In this document: piece by piece, positions 10,430 through 22,028 of the stretch
How the letters are laid out: each line of letters begins with the position of its first letter
Position numbering within the stretch: position 1 is the first letter of the stretch
Assembly: GCA_039583875.1 (NCBI GenBank)
Contig: CM077165.1
Location: forward strand, 68,250,757 to 68,314,756
Source: Platanthera guangdongensis
Lineage: Eukaryota; Streptophyta; Magnoliopsida; Asparagales; Orchidaceae
DNA length: 64,000 bases
Reading direction: 5' to 3'
Notes under the pieces: model-generated
The model's database searches: none
What the model was told of the DNA's origin: nothing
What the model saw: only the letters and a program-made list of their open reading frames with translations
Translations under genes and position numbers: made by a program

Positions 10430-11815
10430 CAGTGTAGGTTTTGTGGCTAAGTATTTTTGGCGTCAAGTGAGTGGAGCTTACTCAACGCCGTGTCGAGTGT
10501 GCTCGACGTTTCTGTCTTGGGTTCGTATGTTTCCTTAGGATTGTTAGTGTGACTTTTCCATATTTCCGTAGGGGGGGGGGGTATTGGGTGTTCGGCTAGT
10601 TTTTGCATGCCGACTCTTGCGTTGTGGCAGGTGGTGGAGTTTTGGTGCCTCTGGAGGGGTGGTTTTGTGTGGAGAACTGTGGCTACCGCCTTTTGCCCCG
10701 GTTTGGGTTGGCGTGTGTGGGACCCTAAAGCTGCCACTGTTTGACCCCTTAGACCTTTTTGGATCTGGTTTTGGTTATGTATTCAGATCCATGTTTTGAC
10801 CACTGCCATTAACCCATGTGTTAGGACTGTTAGTTCCTTTCCTATTTATGGCTATTTCTTCTGGCATATGTGTATATGTCTTGTTGCTGTAACAGACTCT
10901 TTTGTAGGGCATATTGCTTTTATTGCTCACACTTGGTGTGCTTTGCTGTGCTTTAGACAATGCTCTTTTCTTACTATCATGCCCTTTCTTATGATTATAG
11001 CTATTTTGTTGCCGGGTTGGTAAACCCTTCTTAATTGCTCATAAATCTAATGCTCTATTTACCTTTTTGATTATTTTTCTTGCTGAGGTGTTCTTTTCTT
11101 GAATGCCTCAGGTCCAGGTTGTAGCCAGTTCAGCGGCTAGTTCTTTTGGAGGGGCTTGCTTGTGGCCTCTTGGGCAGCTGAGATAGCTGATCCTCAATTT
11201 TGTGAGGTAGTTCTTTACTTTTCTGTATAGACATGCATACTCACCGGTGGGTTCGTGTCAGGTTGTTGACGCCCACTGGTGGCTTCTTGCGATGCTGGGT
11301 ATGAACTTAAACTGCTATTTCTGCCTTTTTATGGATGTTTACTTGTCTTCTGGGAAGGATTTTATGCTAGGTTCCATGTTAGTTATTTTAAACCCTAAAG
11401 CATTACTATATGTATCTCATGCACGTCATATTTATAAAACTAAGACACTATTTTTCCTTTAGCATAAAATACTACCTTTTATATATACTATATTCACCTT
11501 AGAGTCGCGCATACCATGAGTCGTCCCGCGGGGACACTTATGCTCATTTAAGGTGTCAACTTAATTTAACCAAAGTATTTTCTGCTGCGTATAAATATAC
11601 TTTTAATTGTGGATTAGCTGATCCACCGTGCCGAGTGATACGGCCATTAAATATAACTGGTTTTCCTTCACATTAATCTATGATTTTCCTTAAAATCTTA
11701 AGTCTGTTGTTTTGCCTGAACGTGTGCAGTTATCCCCTGCACGACGTTGCATCACGACACGTGATTTCTCTTACTCTGATATGATTTTATTGTTGAGAAA
11801 ATGCGTGTTGTGACA

Positions 11816-11957
11816 AAGCGGCTACGTAATAAAGAGATCAGGATGGTCAAGGTCCGTTGGGATAATTGCGGTCGGGAGGAGCTCTCTTGGGATTGAGAGC
11901 AGACTATGCTTGAGGAGTACCCGAAGTTATTTTGCTCAGGTACCGTTTAAGATTTAT
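11816..11957 (+). pseudogene. Gypsy-1 pol part C: chromodomain remainder
   Basis: Resumes the pol frame after the solo LTR: KRLRNKEIRMVKVRWDNCG, then EELSW. A stop (TGA, 11894-11896) replaces the expected Glu/Arg region, followed by recognisable MLEEYPKLF. This is the group-I type chromodomain of Tekay elements, which is thought to bind histone marks and steer integration to heterochromatin. The equivalent in Gypsy-5 (48371 end) is intact. Confidence 0.85.
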
Positions 11958-12000
11958 GCTTATCTTTCCTTTATGTAATTTCGGGGACGAAATTCTTTTA

Positions 12001-12013
12001 AGAGGGGGAGAGT
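12001..12013 (+). other. Gypsy-1 polypurine tract
   Basis: agagggggagagt directly before the 3' LTR. It is the primer for plus-strand synthesis and fixes the start of the 3' LTR at 12014. Confidence 0.85.
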
Positions 12014-14228
12014 TATAACGCCCCGAAACTCAAAAGAGTGACGGGAGGCGTTTTGAGCCAAGTTTGGAATTTGGCAGGGGTCACACGGCCTGGGACACGG
12101 GCGTGTCATAGGACATGTCCTTGGCGAGTTGTGGCGTGTTTGACACAGGGCCTGCTGTGTCGACACAGGGCCTGCTGTGTCGACACAGGGCCTGCTGTGT
12201 CGACACAGGGCCTGCTGTGTCGACACAGGGCCTGCTGTATCGACACAGGGCCTGCTGTGTCGACACAGGGCCTGCTGTTTCGACACAGGGCCAGCTGTGT
12301 CGACACAGGGCCTGCTGTGTCGACACAGGGCCTGCTGTGTCGACACAGGGCCTGCTGTGTCGACACAGGGACCTGCTGTGTCGACACAGGGCCTGCTGTG
12401 TCGACACAGGGCCTGCTGTGTCGACACAGGGCCTGCTGTGTCGACACAGGGCCTGCTGTGTCGACACAGGGCCTGCTGTGTCGACACAGCCCCTGTTGTG
12501 TCGACACAGGGTATGCTGTGTCGACACAGAGTATCGACACAGAGTGTTGACCCAGAGTGTCGACACATGGGTCTTGACTAAATGTCCCAACACAGTTTGA
12601 GTTTGTCACAGACGTGTCCTGCTCTAGTTTATGAACTATGCGGTGTTCGGCCCAGTTTTTCCAGGTTAGAATCGGATCGTATCCGTACATTTCTTTATGT
12701 TGGAATCCGACGGCTAGAGGTTATTCCTATTGGGATATACCCGAGTGTAGGGTTTCAAAACCCTCATCTTCTGTTCGCTGGTTCTCTGTCTAAGTTCTAG
12801 AGAGAGGGGAGGGCAACAAGGAAGAAGAAGTCTAGATCCGGTCACCGGCGGAGCTTCAGAGCACCAAATCGCGAACCGACTTCGGATCTACAGAGGCAAG
12901 GAGAGGGCGCAGATTTTCATCTGCATACTTCTCCATGGCTCCAAGGAAGAACGTTAGGGTAACGATTCTCTACTTAAGCATGTGAAGCTCTTCTTTTCCC
13001 TTGCATAGGAAGCCCGCTCTCGCGAGTTTGCAGTGAGTTGAGGCGTTCCTTCGGGTAGACATGAATAGTCCCCATTGTGTACATGTAGAGTTCGTAATCG
13101 AGAATGGATATAGGCATGGTGTGTGAAGCCTACCCGGACAAGTTGGTCTGGATCGGTGATGTTGCATTGCAAAAATGGCCGGAGAAGACTCCGTGCAAAT
13201 GTTTGTTTTTCGGGTTTTCTATGTGGTAGATTGCAATAGGGAGCCTTGGGGATTAACTCCAATGTGCACCTAGAAAACTGGGCAGATGCGTGATTCTGCC
13301 AACTTGGTGGCCTAGGAGCCAACTTGAACATAACCGGGTTATGTGAAGTGTGTAACGGAAACAGGACTCGGGAGAAGTTTGACCCGCGCATATGGCTTAA
13401 ATTATCGTTGCGATGTGAGCACGAGTTAGACGGAACTGTACCCATTCTATGTCGTTCGATGTGAACCAATGGCATAGATGAGGGTCTTCGGCTATTTATG
13501 GCTTAAATTGACGTAACCCATGCCGGGAAGACAAAATGCTCATAGTTTGGCCGTCAAAGTGGCAGTGGTGAGACCAGGGTGTCTATGGCTTAAATTGACG
13601 TGACATTGACCAGTTCACCGAGAATGTGCCCTGAGTGCATGGGGCGTGTGGCCGTGCGTGCCAACGCCTGTGATGCAATGTATATATATATATACTGCTT
13701 GGTTATGCTAATAAACTGCAGGGAAGGAGCATCGCCGCCCCGATTTGGGGGCGAGATTGTTATAATTTGGTCAGCATTGCTGATCATTGCTTTGGTTTGC
13801 CACCGCTGCGGTGGATTGTGCTTGAAGGTGCTGCGGAGCCGAGCGATAAATAGCGGGCCAAAGCACAAGTTGCTGTGCCGGCCCTCGAAGGCCTAATTTT
13901 GAGTGTTTTCTTTTATTCATGTATGGCCGGCCTGCGTGCCGAGGTTTGAAAAACATGTAATTTGAGGAAAACAATTGTAAGGCCATAAGACCAGTACTTG
14001 TGTATTTGTACTTCATTCCTGTTGTCTTTGTAGTGGACATTCATGCTAGTGTTGGGTTCTTTATTATTACAACAATTTTAATTGCTTCCGATAGAATGCT
14101 CTGTGTAGGACGTTGATATTAGTTGGATTGTTTCCATTGAGTAACCACCCGGTCTGTCTGTGGTATATGGAGTCGGGCCCCGGCCGGACCTACTGCTATA
14201 TGCTATGTGACAGATAGGGGGTGTTACA
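12014..14228 (+). mobile_element. Gypsy-1 3' LTR
   Basis: Starts TATAACGCCCCGAAACTC (first dinucleotide mutated from TG) and ends GGGGGTGTTACA. It matches the 5' LTR along its length, but the palindrome array has about 19 units instead of 11. Candidate TATA run at 13681-13694. A second version lies at 58602-60739. Confidence 0.92.
12150..12535. repeat. 20-bp palindrome array of the 3' LTR (about 19 units)
   Basis: The same CTGTGTCGACACAG-ggcctg unit as at 2092. cgacacag recurs every 20 bp from 12161 to 12361, slips by one base (an extra a at 12371), then continues every 20 bp to 12521. There are variant units with ttcgacac (about 12280), ggccagctg and cccctgttg. Confidence 0.93.
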
Positions 14229-15026
14229 CAAGCTCACTCAATGCCAGAGGTAAGGTTTCAATATTGTCTAGCTAGAAATTTGCATAAGTCCACAGAGATT
14301 GAGTGAGGACAGCTCACTCAACGCTATTTAACAAATAGCGTTGAGTCTATCTCAACTTAACTGGTAGATAGCCAAAAATATGGCTAAGTACAAAAGCGTT
14401 GAGTGAGGATAACTCACTCAACGCCATATAACAAATAGCGTTGAGTCTATCTCAGCTTAACTGGTAGATAGCCAAAAATATGGCAAAGTACAAAAGCATT
14501 AAGTGTAGTCTACTCACTCAACGCCATACAGCAAAAAGGCTGTGAGTCAGGATGAGTCAGTCATAACCTAGAGAAATTCACTGAAAATGTGGCCAAGTCC
14601 ACACACGTTGAGTATGGTCTACTCACTCAACGCCATACAACTAATAGCGTTGAATGTTGCTGTGGATGTCAACTCCACAGAAAAGTTCGGAATAAATTCT
14701 ACTAGGTCCACATGCGTTGAGTGTAGCTTAGTCACTTAACGCCATATAATAGAGAAATTATGTTAAGTAGTTTGACGTTGAGTGGAGCTTACTCTCCCAA
14801 CGCCAAGGCTCAAAAAATCTGGCTAAGGCAAATAGCGTTGAGTGAGGCTAGCTCTCTCAACGCTCTCAATGCCTTGACGCAGAAAATTTGGCTAAGTCCA
14901 AATACATGGATAGCTTGGATTTCGTTGAACTCAGCTTCATTGAACTGAGCTTAGCTTTCATCGAACTGAGCCTGGAGTTCGTCGAACTGAATTTACTCAT
15001 TCATCGAACTGAGTTTAGGTTTCAAT
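14229..15026 (+). mobile_element. Old Sirevirus 3' LTR, piece 2 of 4
   Basis: Begins with the second copy of CAAGC and ends where Gypsy-2 starts. It is dominated by inverted repeats gcgttgagtga...tcactcaacgc. Two near-identical tandem units of about 120 bp lie at roughly 14290-14520. The last part switches to the ttcgtcgaactgag motif, which continues on the far side of Gypsy-2 at 24248. That continuity is the evidence that the pieces were once joined. The 62-codon ORF at 14760-14948 is a repeat by-product. Confidence 0.8.
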
Positions 15027-17222
15027 TGTAACACCCCCATCCGTCCCATGACATATAATAGAAGGTCCAGCTGGAACCCGACGCTATATACCACAGACAG
15101 TCGGAAGGGTTACATAAGAATATCCAAACATTCCAATTAAGACTACTCGTCCTACACAGAGCATTCTAGCAGAAGCTTTTAAATAGTTGAAAGAACCCAA
15201 AACTTGTATCCAAATAACATGAATGTCCACCATCACTACCGCTAGAATGAAATAATAACACACTGAAAGAAACTTGGCCTTATGGCCTTATAGAGGTTCA
15301 CTTAATTAAATAATGTTTTCCATACATCGGCTCGCAGGCCGGCCACACATGACAAAAGTAGAGTACAACTATTCGCTTTGGCCTTCTAGGGCCAACACAG
15401 CAACATGGGCTCCAGCCCGCTATTTGGTACTCGGCTCCGCAGCACCTGCAAGCACATTCCACCGCACGGTAGCAAACAAAGCAACGGTCAGCCAAAAGCC
15501 GACCAAATTATAACGACCCCGCCACTTACTCGGGACGGAGGTGCTCTTTCCCTACGTAACATTAGCCAATAAGACAATAAAGCGCAATTATACTACGCCA
15601 CAGGTGTAGGCTCGCACGGCCAAACACCCCGTGCACTCAGGGCACATTAACGGTGAATCCTGACACTTCAGCGTCTTCACCACCATCCTAAAGATGGCAA
15701 CCACGTGAGTAATTAGCCTTTCTGACCACGGTCTAAGGCTCCCGACTATGCCAACGGCCAGTCCCCTTTTCGGGTCTCTCACACCGAACCACATAGCCTA
15801 GGTCCAATTCCACTTGCCCGTTGCTCACACCACGTAGTAACTTTAAGACGTACGCACGAGCCAGGCTTCTCTCGGATCCCAAAACGTTTCCAAACAATCA
15901 CATAATCCAGTTATGTTCAAGGCCGGTTCCATGACCGCAAATTTAGCAGAACACGTTTCCGCTCAGTTTTCCGGGTGCGCCTTGGAGTTAATCCCCAAGA
16001 ATCCCTGCTGCAATCTACCGCGTAGAAACCCAAAAAAAACCCAAAGTACGGAGTCTTCTCCGGTAAAATATATCAAATGCAACATCACCGATCCAGACAA
16101 TACATGTCCGGGTAGGCTTCACACACAATGCCTATGCCCGTACTTCGATTCCGGACTCTATATGCAACATAAGGAGGACTATTCACATCAACCCCAAGGA
16201 ACACCACGCAATCACTGCACACTCGCGGGAGCGGGATTCCCTATGCAGAAAGGAAGAGAGCTTCACATGCTCAAGTAGAGAATCGTTACCCTTGTAGTCC
16301 GCTTTTGCGCCATGGAAAAACTACACGGATAGAAATCTTCGCAATGGAATTTCTTCCACGGATCTGCTCTCGGATCTCAAAAAGGTGCTCCGATGCTCCG
16401 CCGGCGGCCGGAATCCTCCTCCTTCTTCCTCCTCTTTCTAACTCCTTGGAATGAGAAGGGATTGGAGAAAATGAAGAGTTAACTCCCCCATTCCCGGCCT
16501 TAACAGAGTAGGAAACCGTCTGAGCCCTTGGATCTTAATTAAAGAAAACGAACGGCTCAGATCTGCACAAATTTCCCCTGACCTGGGACGAACACGGACT
16601 CCACACGGCCGTGTTTCAGGCCGTGTGCCTTGATTGAGGCACGATCGTCGAACGAAGAAAAGACACACGGGCAAAGACATGCCCGTGTCTCACCTGACAC
16701 GCCCGTGACCAGGGGCATGTCCCATATAACCGCCACGGCAACAGACATGACCCAACTGAACACGGGTAGGGACACGGGTATGAATACGCCCGTGTCACCC
16801 GAAAATCGTCGAGCAACTATCGTCGATCGTCGAACGTAGAGGGTCACTCGAAAATCATCGAGCGCCGTTCGGCGATCGTCAAACGCAGGGGGCCACGCCC
16901 TCCCGACACGCCCGTGCCGCCTGGCGTGTTCCTCCCGAACACTAATCGTCGAACTCAACCGGCTAGCACAATCGTCGAACCTGGCGCGATCGTCGAACGC
17001 AGAACACGGGTACAGACACGGTTAGGCACACGCCTGTGTCAAATGACACGCCCGTGTCCTTCAGCCGTGTTTCTAGCCGTGTCCTTCTCGGGATGAAAAT
17101 GACCAAAACTCCAGCCAGTCATGGCCTTGGACACCCCCGTGTCCTAGGACGTGTACCCCTATACAGGTACCAAAAATCCCTTTTTACACGACCAACTCAA
17201 ATACAATTTTCGGGGCGTTACA
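15027..17222 (-). mobile_element. Gypsy-2 3' LTR
   Basis: On + coordinates TGTAACACCCCC to CGGGGCGTTACA. Compared with the 5' LTR and the copy at 61532-63722 it lacks about 20 bp near 16700 in the GACACGCCCGTG cluster. The motif-rich U3 lies at 16590-17150, with cgatcgtcgaacg repeats and gacacgcccgtgtc repeats. Confidence 0.9.
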
Positions 17223-17240
17223 AATATCCCCCACTTAAGG
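17223..17240 (-). other. Gypsy-2 polypurine tract
   Basis: aatatcccccacttaagg on the + strand reads ccttaagtgggggatatt on the element strand, directly before the 3' LTR. Confidence 0.8.
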
Positions 17241-17275
17241 AATTTCGTCCCGAAATTAAGTAAAGGTACATAAAT

Positions 17276-17920
17276 TTAAAAGTTACCTGAGTGGAATAAC
17301 TCGGGATATTCCTCCAACATAGCTTGCTCTCGCTCCCATGAAAGCTCCTCACATTCGCAATTATCCAAACGGACTTTAACCATTCAGACTTCCTTGTTGC
17401 GGAGTCGCTTGACTGCAACATCTTCAATACGTACTGGCTTGACCCTTGTCGTTAGTTCATAATCAACCGGTACTTGATTGTCCGCAATGATCTGCGAAGG
17501 CTCTTGCACCGCCTTATGCAACACCGACACGTGGAACACGTCATGTAGCACACTCAATTCCGCCGACAGCTTCAATCTATACGCCGCCTCACCAACACGC
17601 TCCAGGATTTCAAATGGTCCAGGGTATCTCAGACTCAACTTCTTCAAGCGTCGAACCCGCGAGACACCCTTGAACGACTTAATTTTTAAGTACACCCAGT
17701 CTCCAACATTGAACTCCACATTCCTATGTTTGGCGTTATAGTACTTTGACTGTCTATCCTGAGCGATCTTCAACCGTTCTTGAATTATCCGTATCACTGA
17801 AGTGGCATCTTCCACTGCTTGACGTTTGTAAAGCTTCGACTCGCCCGTCCCCAACCAAGACAATGACGTTCAGCACTTTCACCCATACAAGGCCTCGAAA
17901 GGCGCCATTCCAATACTCGC
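17276..17920 (-). pseudogene. Gypsy-2 integrase C-terminal region and chromodomain
   Basis: Element-strand reading gives ASIGMAPFEALYG, then LSWLGTGESKLYKRQ, the GDWVYLKIKSFKGVSR and LRYPGPFEILERVGEAAYRL region, LHDVFHVSVLHKAVQEPSQI, and RIEDVAVKRLRNKEV followed by a TGA at 17384-17386. After that the chromodomain continues (MVKVRLDNCE..EELSWEREQAMLEEYPELF) to TAA at 17276-17278. The duplicate at 63880 has CGA where this copy has TGA, so the stop is a point change private to this copy. A TAG at the left edge of the upstream ORF (17921-17923) lies at a Gln codon. Confidence 0.88.
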
Positions 17921-19252
17921 CTAAAAGATGTTGTTATACGCAAACTCCACCATGTACAGGTGATCTTCCCACTGCTTTCCAAAATCTAGAACGCACATGC
18001 GTAGCATGTCTTCCATCATCCGGTTGACCCTCTCAGTTTGGCCATCCGTCTGCGGATGAAAGGCTGTGCTGAACTTTAGCTTAGTACCCAATAGACTATG
18101 CACCAACCTCCAGTCATTTGACGTGAAGCGTCCATCTCGATCACTAACAATACTGTGGGGCACACAGTGCAATCGTATAATATTCTCCACATAGAGTTTG
18201 ACTAACCTTTCCATCGGATCTTCCTTCCTGACCGGATTAAAGTGTGACACCTTTATCAACCTATCTACGACCACCCAAATGACGTCGTTTCCCTTCTGCG
18301 ACTTCGACAAACCATGCATAAAATCCATAGATATGTCGTCGAATTTCCATTCTGGGATAGGTAGGGACTTCAAGAAACCTCCGGGTTTCTGGCATTCTGC
18401 CTTCACTAATGCACATGTACGACACTTGGCCACATAAAGTGCTTCGTCCTTCTTCAATCCTGGCCACCAGAACAATTTCTTCAAGTCTCTGTACATCTTC
18501 CTGCTTCCCGGGTGGATTGAGTACTTGTTATGATGAGCCTCATACATCAACTCCTCCCGAAGATTATCCGCACTAGGAATGCATAGGCAACCGTCCTTCC
18601 TTAGCAACCTATCTTCAACAACAAACTGGGAAATTGACCCATCCAAAGATTCATCCAAGATCTGCTTCATGCTGTTATCCTGAACCAAAGCCCGCCGAAC
18701 TCTATCAGCTAGGTCACACTGCACCTCTGTCCAAAACAGTTTCACCTCAGCACTAGACTGCTTGTCGACGCAAGATATCTCCAAAGCCTCAAACTCATGG
18801 ACCAATCTCTCATCATGTACCGATAACCAGTTGGCCTGTGCCAGAGTCCTGCGACTCAACGCATCCGCCACTGCATTTCCCTTCCCAGGCACATAATGTA
18901 TCTTGAAGGTGTAGTCCCCTAAGAACTCCATCCACCTCCGCTGCCTCATGTTCAGATCCTTTTGATCCAACAGGTACTTCAAGCTCTTATGATCGGTGTA
19001 AATATCGACCTTCACACCGTACAGGTAGTGCCTCCAAAGCTTTAGAGCAAATATCACGACCGCCAACTCTAAGTCGTGGACCGGATAATTCCTTTCGTGA
19101 GCCTTCAACTCTCAAGAACCGTAGGCTATCACACTCCCATGTTGTAGCAGAACACAGCCCAAACCACTGCCCGAAGCATCACTGTAGATCTCGAACCCTT
19201 CGGTTCCACTTGGCGAACATAAAATAGGCACTGTGGTCAACTGCCTCTTCAA
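17921..19252 (-). pseudogene. Gypsy-2 RNase H and integrase core
   Basis: The RNase H continues from [19 protein letters not shown] (about 19190-19130). A TGA near 19110 lies at an Arg codon (gypsy consensus SRQLK). Open reading then runs from 19108 to 17921: [32 protein letters not shown], the integrase zinc finger ([21 protein letters not shown]), the core [20 protein letters not shown] and [19 protein letters not shown], ending YNNIF and a TAG. It is the longest intact gypsy pol segment in the window (395 codons). Confidence 0.9.
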
Positions 19253-19812
19253 CTATTCAAAAGCCCGTTCGCACTCCGGAGACCACACAAACTTCTGATC
19301 CTTCCTTGTCAACGTTGTGAGTGGTAGCGCTATCCGCGAGAAGTTCTCTACGAAGCGCCTGTAGTAGCCAGCAAGTCCCAGAAAGCTCCGGACCTCCGCC
19401 ACTGTAGTTAAAGCAGGCCACTCCCGTATCGCCACTATATTCGCCGGATCCACAGCTATCCCTTCTCCACTGACAACATGACCAAGGAATGCTATCAAGG
19501 ATAACCAAAATTCACACTTGGAGAACTTAGCATACAACTGATTCCTCCTCAACGTCTCCAACACCATGTGTAGATGATTGTAGTGATCCTCCTCGCACTG
19601 CGAGTACACTGGGATATCATCGATAAATACTATCATGAAATGATCCACGTACTCTCTGAACGTCCTGTTCATCAGATCCATAAATACGGATGGCGCATTA
19701 GTCAAACCAAACGGCATGACCGTGAACTCGTAATGCCCAAACCGCGTACTAAATGCTGTCTTTGGGATGTCGCTCTCCCTTATCCTCAACTGGTATTAAC
19801 CGGATTTCAGAT
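19253..19812 (-). pseudogene. Gypsy-2 reverse transcriptase, second half
   Basis: Follows a frameshift and a stop near 19795-19813. It contains [35 protein letters not shown], the catalytic FIDD within [11 protein letters not shown] (about 19630), [15 protein letters not shown] and [18 protein letters not shown]. The frame ends at TAG 19253-19255, where the family has FEELK. Confidence 0.9.
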
Positions 19813-20532
19813 CTATTTCGAATATACCGTTGACCCAACCAAATGATCAAATAGATCGTCAATCCTGGGGATCAGATATTTGTTCTTCTTCGTAAGCTTG
19901 TTCAATTCCCGATAGTCAATGCAGAGTCGCAAGCTCCCATCCTTCTTCTTAACGAAAAGAACCGGTGTGCTCCAAGGCGACGAACTTGGACACACATAAC
20001 CTTGCTCTAGCAACTCTTGCAGTTGCACCTTCAACTCTGCCATCTCTCGCGGCGCTATCCGATATGGAGAGCGTGACATCGGTTTGGCACCCGGTACCAG
20101 CTCAATGGTAAAATCAATCTCCCGCTGAGGAGGGGCTCCTGGGAGATAATCTGGGAACACATCAGGATACTCGGACACAACTGGAATACTGTTAAGACTT
20201 GGCTTAGGCGTCGAAGTCTGCACTATAGTGATAAACAACCCTGCCCTAGACCGAACTGCCTTGATCACCTGAAGGGCTGACATCAAAATCTTACCCGACC
20301 CCTTCATGCCCGCAAAAGTAGTCTCCCGATCAGTGTTCAGACCCAACTTAACTTCCTTATGGTTGCAATCAATGGATGCACCTTGCTCCGAGAGCCAATC
20401 CATACCGAATATTATGTCGTACTCTGCCAATGGCAAAAGCGACGCTCTCAAATCAAACTCCTGGTCTCCAATCCGAATCTTCACTACGCAGATCCTATCC
20501 GTGCGCATTAAGCACCCATTGGGCAACAACAC
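19813..20532 (-). pseudogene. Gypsy-2 protease end and reverse transcriptase start
   Basis: 240 codons: the end of the protease ([15 protein letters not shown]), the linker [19 protein letters not shown], then RT with [19 protein letters not shown] and [20 protein letters not shown]. It ends at TVYSK because one base is missing after that codon; the next codons of the family (LDLKSGYYQ) are in another frame. A TAG at 20536-20538 separates it from the upstream frame. Confidence 0.9.
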
Positions 20533-20535
20533 ATC

Positions 20536-21738
20536 CTATTTGTCTTTTGCCATCAAGGACGGAAGCCCGATGCGCGATATGAATTTTTCGGATAAGAAGG
20601 AGTGCGATGCTCCCGTATCAAACAGGGTTCTTGCCGGAAACTCAAAGATCAACACAAAGCATGTCACCACGTCCGCTTGCTTTATGACCTCTTGTAGGCC
20701 AAGGTTGTAAACTCTAGGCTGGGCTGGAGCATGGTGGGATGCATTTGACTCCACCTCCTTCCCTTTCTCCTCATAAGTCGCTCCAGGCTTCCTCTCAGAC
20801 TTTGCACGTCCGCTCCAACACTGACAAGCAAAATTCCCCATCTTCCCGCAGTTGTAGCAAGCTCCTGGGACTCGACTTGTAGTTGCCCCCGACGCACCAG
20901 TCTGAGGGGCTGAGTTCGAAGTCCTCTGTTTCTTATTCCACCTGCGGAAACTTGACTTGGTATTTGGCACCTTGAACTCAGACTTCTTTTCTCCTGGGTC
21001 CTTCTTCTCTTGAACTTTCTTCACAACCTTCTCCAATGACCGGGCCGAATTGACCAAGGCTAGGAAGCCCTGCGCCTTAGGCCTAGCAAGTAGTAGCTGT
21101 AGATCTCCGCGTAGACCCTCATAAAACCGGTTCGTCTTCCGTTCTTCTTCCATAAATGCATCACCAACATAACGGCCCAACCGTGTGAACTCATGGAGAT
21201 ACTCGTCCACGCTTCTGGCTCCCTGAGTAAACCCAAGAAATTGGTTCTCCATCTCAAGCTTCTGAGCAGAGGGTATAAATTTGGCTAGGAACAATCTTGA
21301 AAATTCCTCAATAGGCACATCAGCAAGCTGCCTACCCACTAAGAGATGAAATTCCAATTCATCCCACCACAGCCTCGCTTCACCCACCAGAAGAAAAGTC
21401 GCTATGGTGGTCTTCTGCCACTCCTCAGTTAACGTGGCTGTCAAAACCCTCTTTATCGATGAGAGCCAGTCCTCAGCTTGAGCTGGCGTTTTAACCCCAT
21501 CGAACCTCGGAGGATTAAAGCCCATTACATGCTTTAGCTGCTTCTCCGTAGCTCTCCTCGGCTCTACCAGATCAACTGCTGCGTGCTCCACCACTCTCGG
21601 CTCTGCCGCCCTAACCGATTCTTGCTCACTCGTAGGAGGTGCGTGATGCATTTGCCCTGCAGGTTGGGCATTAATCATCGCAAATAAGGCTTCACCCACC
21701 ATCCTGATGGTTTCCGCTGAAGGAGGAGTAGTAGGCAT
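20536..21738 (-). pseudogene. Gypsy-2 Gag with start of protease
   Basis: 400 codons. Capsid region about residues 60-230 (WLSSIKRVLTATLTEEW, ATFLLVGEARLWWDELEF, FYEGLRGDLQLLL). The zinc knuckle at residues 294-307 reads CYNCGKMGNFACQC, with Asn at position 302 where the zinc-binding His should be, so this nucleocapsid is probably defective. Protease active-site DTGASHSFLSE lies near residue 370, so gag and pol form one frame, as is usual for Tekay elements. It stops at MAKDK-TAG. The ATG at 21738 is the first in frame, but Gypsy-1 homology extends further upstream. Confidence 0.9.
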
Positions 21739-22009
21739 GTCTCTCGGTGCACTACTTTCAGCCGATTGCGGACGCTCTGATTGACCAGCACCGCTCCTAG
21801 CTGCCTATAGAAGCAAAGACACACGATTATACGACAGCCAAATTGCTAAAAGCAATCATTGGAACACTCAGATTCCAGAAAATAAGTGTATTTTTCATTC
21901 CTAAGTGGACATTCATGGGTTCTTTTTGATGTTATAACGATGACGCACACATGTGCTCACCACCCCTTAAAAGAATTCGCCGACGAATTCATTTAAGCCC
22001 GACCGTAAG

Positions 22010-22028
22010 CAGAAGTCTGATACCAAAT
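22010..22028 (-). other. Gypsy-2 primer binding site (initiator Met tRNA)
   Basis: The + strand reads agaagtctgataccaaat. On the element strand this is TTTGGTATCAGACTTCT, containing TGGTATCAGA as in Gypsy-1. It sets the inner edge of the 5' LTR at 22029. Confidence 0.85.

Larger units (their letters stand above)
8739..11815 (+). mobile_element. Solo LTR of another gypsy element (3,077 bp), TSD AAGCG
   Basis: Starts TGTAACGCTCCC and ends GTTGTGACA, flanked by AAGCG at 8734-8738 and 11816-11820. It has no primer site, polypurine tract or ORF with retroelement domains, so it is a solo LTR left by LTR-LTR recombination. It contains repeated GACACGGGCGTGTC motifs at 9205-9640, long hairpins near 10387-10480 and a G10 run near 10568. 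It sits in the chromodomain codons of Gypsy-1. Its 3' third is repeated after the assembly gap (57418-58406). ORFs of 60-130 codons within it match nothing I recognise. Confidence 0.9.
1956..14228 (+). mobile_element. Gypsy-1: Tekay-type chromovirus, decayed, with a nested solo LTR
   Basis: Complete LTR-to-LTR element: 5' LTR 1956-4039, primer site 4040-4058, gag 4266-5423, pol from 5453 to about 11950, polypurine tract 12001-12013, 3' LTR 12014-14228. Domain order Gag-PR-RT-RH-IN-chromodomain and the sequence style ([20 protein letters not shown] in integrase, LHDVFHI near the C-terminus) place it in the Tekay/Del clade of Ty3/gypsy chromoviruses. It is non-autonomous: about eight in-frame stops, one frameshift near 7690 and a solo LTR (8739-11815) in the chromodomain. 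The 5' and 3' LTRs differ in length (2,084 and 2,215 bp), mostly because of repeat-unit number. Confidence 0.93.

Noticed and set aside
12038..12690. Long overlapping ORFs of Cys/His/Thr-rich 20-residue repeats on both strands
   Set aside because: A 20-bp unit without stops opens all six frames. No start context, no homology, and unit number varies between copies. The same applies at 1932-2505, 25758-26670, 36874-37754 and 58392-59211.
13679..13694. TA run as a microsatellite of separate interest
   Set aside because: It is only 14-16 bp and sits at the TATA position of the LTR, which explains it better.
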